Below, one piece after another: positions 60,568 to 64,000 of a DNA stretch of 64,000 nucleotides (positions are counted from its first letter, which is position 1; each line of letters starts with the position of its first letter). The notes below the pieces were generated by a model. That model was not told where the DNA came from and ran no database searches. It was given only the letters and a program-made list of their open reading frames with translations. The stretch spans positions 682,001-746,000 of the forward strand of contig NZ_OZ245757.1 of assembly GCF_965227505.1 (NCBI RefSeq). Reading direction: 5' to 3'. Position numbers and translations under genes: made by a program. Origin of the DNA: Pelagibius sp965227505. GTDB taxonomy: Bacteria > Pseudomonadota > Alphaproteobacteria > Kiloniellales > Kiloniellaceae.

Positions 60568-61983
60568 TTATGGACTTGGCGGCTTGATCCGAAAGGACTC
60601 GGCCCGCGTGATCCAACCGGGATTTCCGGAGTAATTGGGCAGCGCCTTCATGTAAGCGATACGCTTATCGACAATGAGATCATTCACCTCGGTGATCTTT
60701 CCCGCCTTCACCGCTTGTTCAACAACCTTGCGTGTTCCCGATCCGACGATTCCGTCGTATTCGAGCTTTCCTTTGATTGCGCTTCTCAGGTCCGTTCCGA
60801 GCGTTTCATCGAGCGCTTCCTGAAGCCACTTCCCGGGGTTGTCGATTCCATGCTGTACACCAGCGTCAAACATCTGTTCAACAAGTTGTGGGGCGTCCGC
60901 CAAGAGGCCCGTAACCTGTGCCAGCCTCCAGATCTGCGGTCGGTCAAAGTTCTCTGTACGGTAGATGGCATCGATCTGCGCATCAGAGAGACTTCGTGGA
61001 TCGGACGGCAGGTTACGATACCTGGGCAGCTTTCTAAGCTCGTCTAGAAAACCCTTCGATATTCCTTTGTTGGTGACGCCTCCCGGATCCACGCTGAGCG
61101 GCCTGTCGGCGACACCGCCTTCCCATATCGCAAGGTTTTGACGGTAGGTTTTGAAGAGGGCATCCGCGGTGATTGGAGACTACCCGGTTTGTTGCTGAGG
61201 GTTGGCCTGCGTAAGCTGTGGCATCGCACTGGACCCGATCTTGGCCTCGCCGGTGACGGTTTCGGCGCCCTGCCCGCCCAGGATGTCCTGCTCAGTTGCT
61301 TTCGGCGCCAACTCGTCCGGCACCGGGACTGCCGGCGCTTTCGGATCGGGGTTGGGGGTGACGAGGACGAGGCCGGTGTTGCGCCGATTGCGTACCCAGA
61401 ACACATCCGCGGGCGCCAGGCCCTCGGCCTGCCATTTGCGGCGCGCCTCCTCCGCCACCGCGGCGATGCGCCCGGTCTTAATGTTGTGGGGGCCGTAGCG
61501 CCGCGGCACGGTGAAGCTGTCGTAGACGTGGTCGAAGCGCCAGATGGCCTCGAAGAGCCCATGGCGCACCGCCCCCTCGGGGTCGGAGCCCTCGCGGTAA
61601 AACTGCCGTGCGAGACGCTTGCCCCATTCCTCCCGGTCTCCCGGCTGGCCGATGAGCTGTCCCGCTGCCTTGGCCAGCTTCTGGCTGCGGCGGTAAAGGC
61701 GCTTGTGCTCCCGGTCGTGTTTCCAGGGCTCGACCGCCTCGCCGTTGGCCTCGATGAAATCCACCTCCAGGGCCCAGCCGCGCCCGTCGCGCACCGGCGC
61801 GGCACCAAACTCCAGCGCGCGAGCCATGGCGTCCTCCTTGGCCCGCTGTTCCTCCGGCCCCAGCGGCGCGACGGCGCGCAGGTCGAAGATCGAGGGACGG
61901 CGGCGCTCCGACGGAGCTGGCGCAGCAGAGGACGGGCCGCCAGCCACATCGCCAGCAGCCTCCGGGGAGGCGTCGTCTGTCAT
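60568..61983 (-). pseudogene. Polymorphic toxin-like protein 4: N-domain + GH108 muramidase, split by an in-frame TAG
   Basis: From the ATG at 61983 the frame encodes the shared N-domain (PSIFDLRAVAPLGPEEQRAK to VTPNPDPKAP), then GAETVTGEAKIGSS and QQQTG before TAG at 61180-61182. The same frame continues without another stop: LAIWEGGVADRP, then SVDPGGVTNKGISKGFLDEL and PNYSGNPGWITRAESF, which are GH108 N-acetylmuramidase motifs with the catalytic Glu in WEGG. Read through, the protein would be 471 residues. Reinitiation at GTG 61092 would lose the Glu. It is either an inactivated toxin or one needing amber suppression. Confidence 0.85.
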
Positions 61984-62014
61984 GGAAAACTCCGTTCGGA
62001 AAGGCGGCGGCCCG
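61984..62014 (-). promoter_or_regulatory. Conserved leader of toxin gene 4
   Basis: Same TCCGTTCGGA palindrome (61991-62000) and GGAG site as toxin genes 1 and 3. The toxin 2 gene lacks this leader because it is coupled to the Bbp19-like gene. Confidence 0.5.
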
Positions 62015-62057
62015 GTAGGCAGTCAGGCCCGCGGGGTCACTGTGTCACCGGCGGGGT

Positions 62058-62131
62058 GGCCCGGTGCCGTTCGGCAGGGAGGGAGGCAGGACCGAACGTG
62101 GGGATGCACCGGGCCGTTGCCGCCGCGGCAA
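62058..62131. repeat. Hairpin-forming direct repeat flanking the tail collar gene, copy 1
   Basis: GGCCCGGTGC (62058-62067) pairs perfectly with GCACCGGGCC (62106-62115); inside, CGTTCGG pairs with CCGAACG. The shared sequence runs on to GCCGCCGCGGCAA. The second copy is at 63199-63274, so the collar gene is bracketed by direct repeats. There is no T-run typical of a terminator. Nothing else is recognised in 62015-62184. Confidence 0.8.
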
Positions 62132-62184
62132 GGTCGATCGCCACCATGTGCAGGTGTCACCTGGCGGCCGGCGAAGAGACGCTG

Positions 62185-62991
62185 CTAGAGCTTGATCTGA
62201 TAGGCGGGAACGTAGAAGGGCGGCATGTTCTCGTGCGCTTCACCCGTGCCCGAACTGGTCGTGGTGAAGGTCTGATTGCCTGCGTTGCCGAGATCGTTGC
62301 CCCAGCCCGCACTGCCGCCTTGGTCGGAGCCGAACTTCCTTCCCTTGGTGATGCTGTGATCGTGTGGCCCGTTCTGCGCCGCAGTCAAGGCAACCGTTTC
62401 GGCACCGCCGGTATCCCCGGCCTCACGCGCGGTCAGACCCGCCGCCGCGCCTGCACCAACGCCCACACGGCCGTTCCGGTTGGGAAGAGTGATTGCCTTG
62501 TTCGCCGCCCAGTCTGCTTCCGCCGAGGCGCCGCGGCCGCCGACAACCGGATTTCTTGTGTCGTCGTAATTGTTCCAGATGAACAGAAACAAGGCCTCGT
62601 TGTCGGCGCTTGCCTGCGTGGCTGAGGAGCCCGCCGACCCGATCGTATCGCCGTTTGCCAGCAGCCAGCCCGGATCGGCCGACTTCCGCATGGTCTCCCT
62701 GAAGTCACCGGTGCGGAAAATGGCTTCCGAGTTCTGGTTGTTGAGTCCGGTGATCATCCCGTCTTTGAGCAGCACACCCTCGATGGTCACCCCGGCGTCC
62801 AGGGTGCTCTCGATGATGGTGTCCGCTTTCACGGTCTTGCCGCCGAAGTCCGCGCCTGCCACAACGGCAAGCACGCGACGAAATGCATCGTCAATCTGTT
62901 CCACTTTCATACAGCCACCAATGTCGACAGACATCACGGTTATGTTGTCGGCCGGGTTGGTGGAGAAATCACCGATGTTGGCATCGGACAT
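62185..62991 (-). CDS. Phage tail collar-domain protein
   Basis: This 268-residue protein starts MSDANIGDFSTNPADNITVM. A central part (SADPGWLLANGDTIGSAGSS and ALFLFIWNNYDDTR) and ITLPNRNGRVGVGAGAAAGL are the phage tail collar signature, also seen in microcystin-dependent-type proteins. The C-terminus has NGPHDHSITKG and HENMPPFYVPAYQIKL, conserved in that family. It is likely a receptor-binding or fibre-tip part. The ATG at 62991 is chosen for its GGAGG site. The gene is bracketed by direct repeats, suggesting cassette-like insertion beside the terminase gene. Confidence 0.85.
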   Translation of the reverse strand: MSDANIGDFSTNPADNITVMSVDIGGCMKVEQIDDAFRRVLAVVAGADFGGKTVKADTIIESTLDAGVTIEGVLLKDGMITGLNNQNSEAIFRTGDFRETMRKSADPGWLLANGDTIGSAGSSATQASADNEALFLFIWNNYDDTRNPVVGGRGASAEADWAANKAITLPNRNGRVGVGAGAAAGLTAREAGDTGGAETVALTAAQNGPHDHSITKGRKFGSDQGGSAGWGNDLGNAGNQTFTTTSSGTGEAHENMPPFYVPAYQIKL

Positions 62992-63198
62992 TATGCTGAA
63001 CCTCCAATGAGAAACACGAAAAGAGCACGGCCCCGTCGGGCGTGACAGCCAGACGGGGCCGCGGGCGGGTGCGCCTCTTCCATCGCCGTCGGCAGGCGCG
63101 TCACCGACGGCGCAAACGCGCGTTCCCCTCAGCCTTCGCAGGCGAAGTGCGGGCGGGCGCGCTTTCCTTGAAAATCGAAACCGCGATGACGGCCGGTG

Positions 63199-63274
63199 GG
63201 CCCGGTGCCGTTCGGCAGGGAGGTGAGGCAGGACCGAACGTGGGGAGTGCACCGGGCCGTTGCCGCCGCGGCAA
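63199..63274. repeat. Hairpin-forming direct repeat flanking the tail collar gene, copy 2
   Basis: Nearly identical to 62058-62131: GGCCCGGTGC (63199-63208) and GCACCGGGCC (63249-63258) form the outer stem. It lies 20 bases after the terminase stop in minus orientation. The rest of 62992-63294 shows no gene. Confidence 0.8.
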
Positions 63275-63294
63275 AAGAGAGACTCAGGGAGGCG

Positions 63295-64000
63295 TCACCA
63301 ATCATGGACGGTGTAGGCGGTTTCGCTGCGCTCGGCCTGGCTGCGCCGATCGCGGCGCACGGGCTCGGCGAAGGTCAGCGCCAGCGCGTCGCCGGCATCG
63401 GGCGAGAGTCCGAGGCGCGCCTTGATCCTGTCCTTGGCCTCCAGCAGCAGCTGCTGGTTGCTGTTGATTTGAAAGCCCGGCGCGCAGAGGTGGCTGTGCA
63501 GCAGCGGGTCGTCGGGCAGTTCCGCGCCGCCGGCGTCGGCCAGCCAGTCGCGCAGCGCGCCCCAGATCTCCGCGCGCTTGTTGGCGTACTGGCGCGCGTC
63601 CTGGGCACGGGCGCCGAAACTCACGCCCGTCACCCGGCGACGGTAGCCCAGCTCCGCCAGGCGGTCGTAGACCGCGGCCCCGAAGGAGCCCATGTCGATG
63701 AAGGCGCGCTCGGGCTGCAGGCGCTCGATCTCCCGCGCGATGAGGCCGGCCAGTTCCATGGTGTCGCCGCAGTCGACGGCGCGGTTGATGTGCCGCCCGG
63801 CGGCCCGCCCCTGGCGGTCGATGAGGTGGGAGCGGTCGCCTCCGCCCCGTGCCACGTCGATGCCCAGCACCAGGGGCGCGTGGTCCTGGTCGCCGGCCTC
63901 GTGGCCCTGCGCGCGCACCACCAGTTCGGGGCGGATGAGAGAGGTCTGGCCGCTCACCTGGAAAGCCTCCTGTGCGGTTGCCGGGTACTCCTGCTTGAAG
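63295..64000 (-). CDS. terL: Phage terminase large subunit, C-terminal nuclease part (partial)
   Basis: The frame is open to the right edge, so the N-terminal ATPase lies outside. The visible 234 residues begin KQEYPATAQEAFQVSGQT, typical of the segment linking ATPase and nuclease. The RNase H-like nuclease follows with VLGIDVARGGGDRSHLIDRQ (first catalytic Asp), ERAFIDMGSFGAAVYDRLAE, and AGDALALTFAEPV (last Asp). It cuts concatemeric phage DNA during packaging. It is upstream of the collar, toxin and portal genes in the same direction. Confidence 0.9.
   Translation of the reverse strand, partial: FKQEYPATAQEAFQVSGQTSLIRPELVVRAQGHEAGDQDHAPLVLGIDVARGGGDRSHLIDRQGRAAGRHINRAVDCGDTMELAGLIAREIERLQPERAFIDMGSFGAAVYDRLAELGYRRRVTGVSFGARAQDARQYANKRAEIWGALRDWLADAGGAELPDDPLLHSHLCAPGFQINSNQQLLLEAKDRIKARLGLSPDAGDALALTFAEPVRRDRRSQAERSETAYTVHDW

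Noticed and set aside
61044..61949. Long alternative minus-strand frame running through the toxin 4 junction
   Set aside because: It is a +1 shadow of the real frame, with Arg/Ser/Pro-rich translation and no motifs.
60568..61983. Frameshift between the toxin 4 N-domain and muramidase
   Set aside because: Both parts are in the same frame (start positions differ by 891 bases, a multiple of three); the interruption is a single TAG.
62185..63294. Diversity-generating retroelement acting on the tail collar gene
   Set aside because: No reverse transcriptase or template repeat is visible; the flanking direct repeats are non-coding hairpins.

Overview
The window looks like GC-rich alphaproteobacterial DNA, probably Rhodospirillales or Kiloniellales-like. 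The evidence is the gene order rpoZ-rel-DUF2062-pdxJ-acpS-lepB-rnc-era-recO, a bacterial Bpt arginyl-transferase-family protein, a TakP-like TRAP system, a family 5 uracil-DNA glycosylase and a bactofilin/M23 pair. No 16S rRNA or taxonomic marker is present, so the genus stays open. All calls come from reading the sequence and translations; no database search was run.

Positions 1 to about 27.4 kb are ordinary chromosome. First come the end of a circularly permuted ATP-grasp gene with its alpha-E partner, bpt, and a TRAP transporter whose binding protein faces its two membrane subunits across a shared bidirectional terminator. Then follow parC, a DadA-like oxidase and a long minus-strand housekeeping run (recO back to folK). 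The run ends with an NYN protein, a uracil-DNA glycosylase, smpB, dapA, slt, a haloacid dehalogenase, a threonine dehydratase-like enzyme, bactofilin and an M23 peptidase. A tRNA-Ser(GCT) closes the region.

From about 27.5 kb to the right edge lies one large prophage of a short-tailed (T7/BPP-1-like) phage, almost entirely on the minus strand. In transcription order it has a large terminase (cut by the window edge), a tail collar protein, the accessory block, portal, a Bbp19-like protein, more accessory block, scaffold, major capsid, two tail tubular proteins, internal or ejection proteins, tail fibre and a lysis group. Integrase, repressor and replication genes are not here and should lie to the right. 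The phage also carries cargo: a SOUL-family protein between scaffold and capsid, and a Sel1-repeat protein.

The notable part is 45.6-62.0 kb. A conserved N-terminal domain of about 230 residues, which I do not recognise, occurs four times in the packaging/head region. Each copy is fused to a different C-terminal domain: a nuclease-like tip, a lytic-transglycosylase-like domain, a nucleotidyltransferase-like domain and a GH108 muramidase (the last interrupted by an in-frame amber codon). Around them lie candidate immunity genes matched to the presumed site of action: five four-helix membrane paralogues behind the transglycosylase, a pair of soluble paralogues behind the nucleotidyltransferase, and two exported paralogues beside the muramidase. 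An orphan toxin tip with its own immunity gene, several amputated toxin tails and cloverleaf-capable 90-bp repeats record past tip replacement. I read this as a phage-borne polymorphic toxin system built on a new, possibly virion-associated, trafficking domain. It parallels MuF toxins of temperate phages in genomic position but does not visibly share their N-terminal domain.
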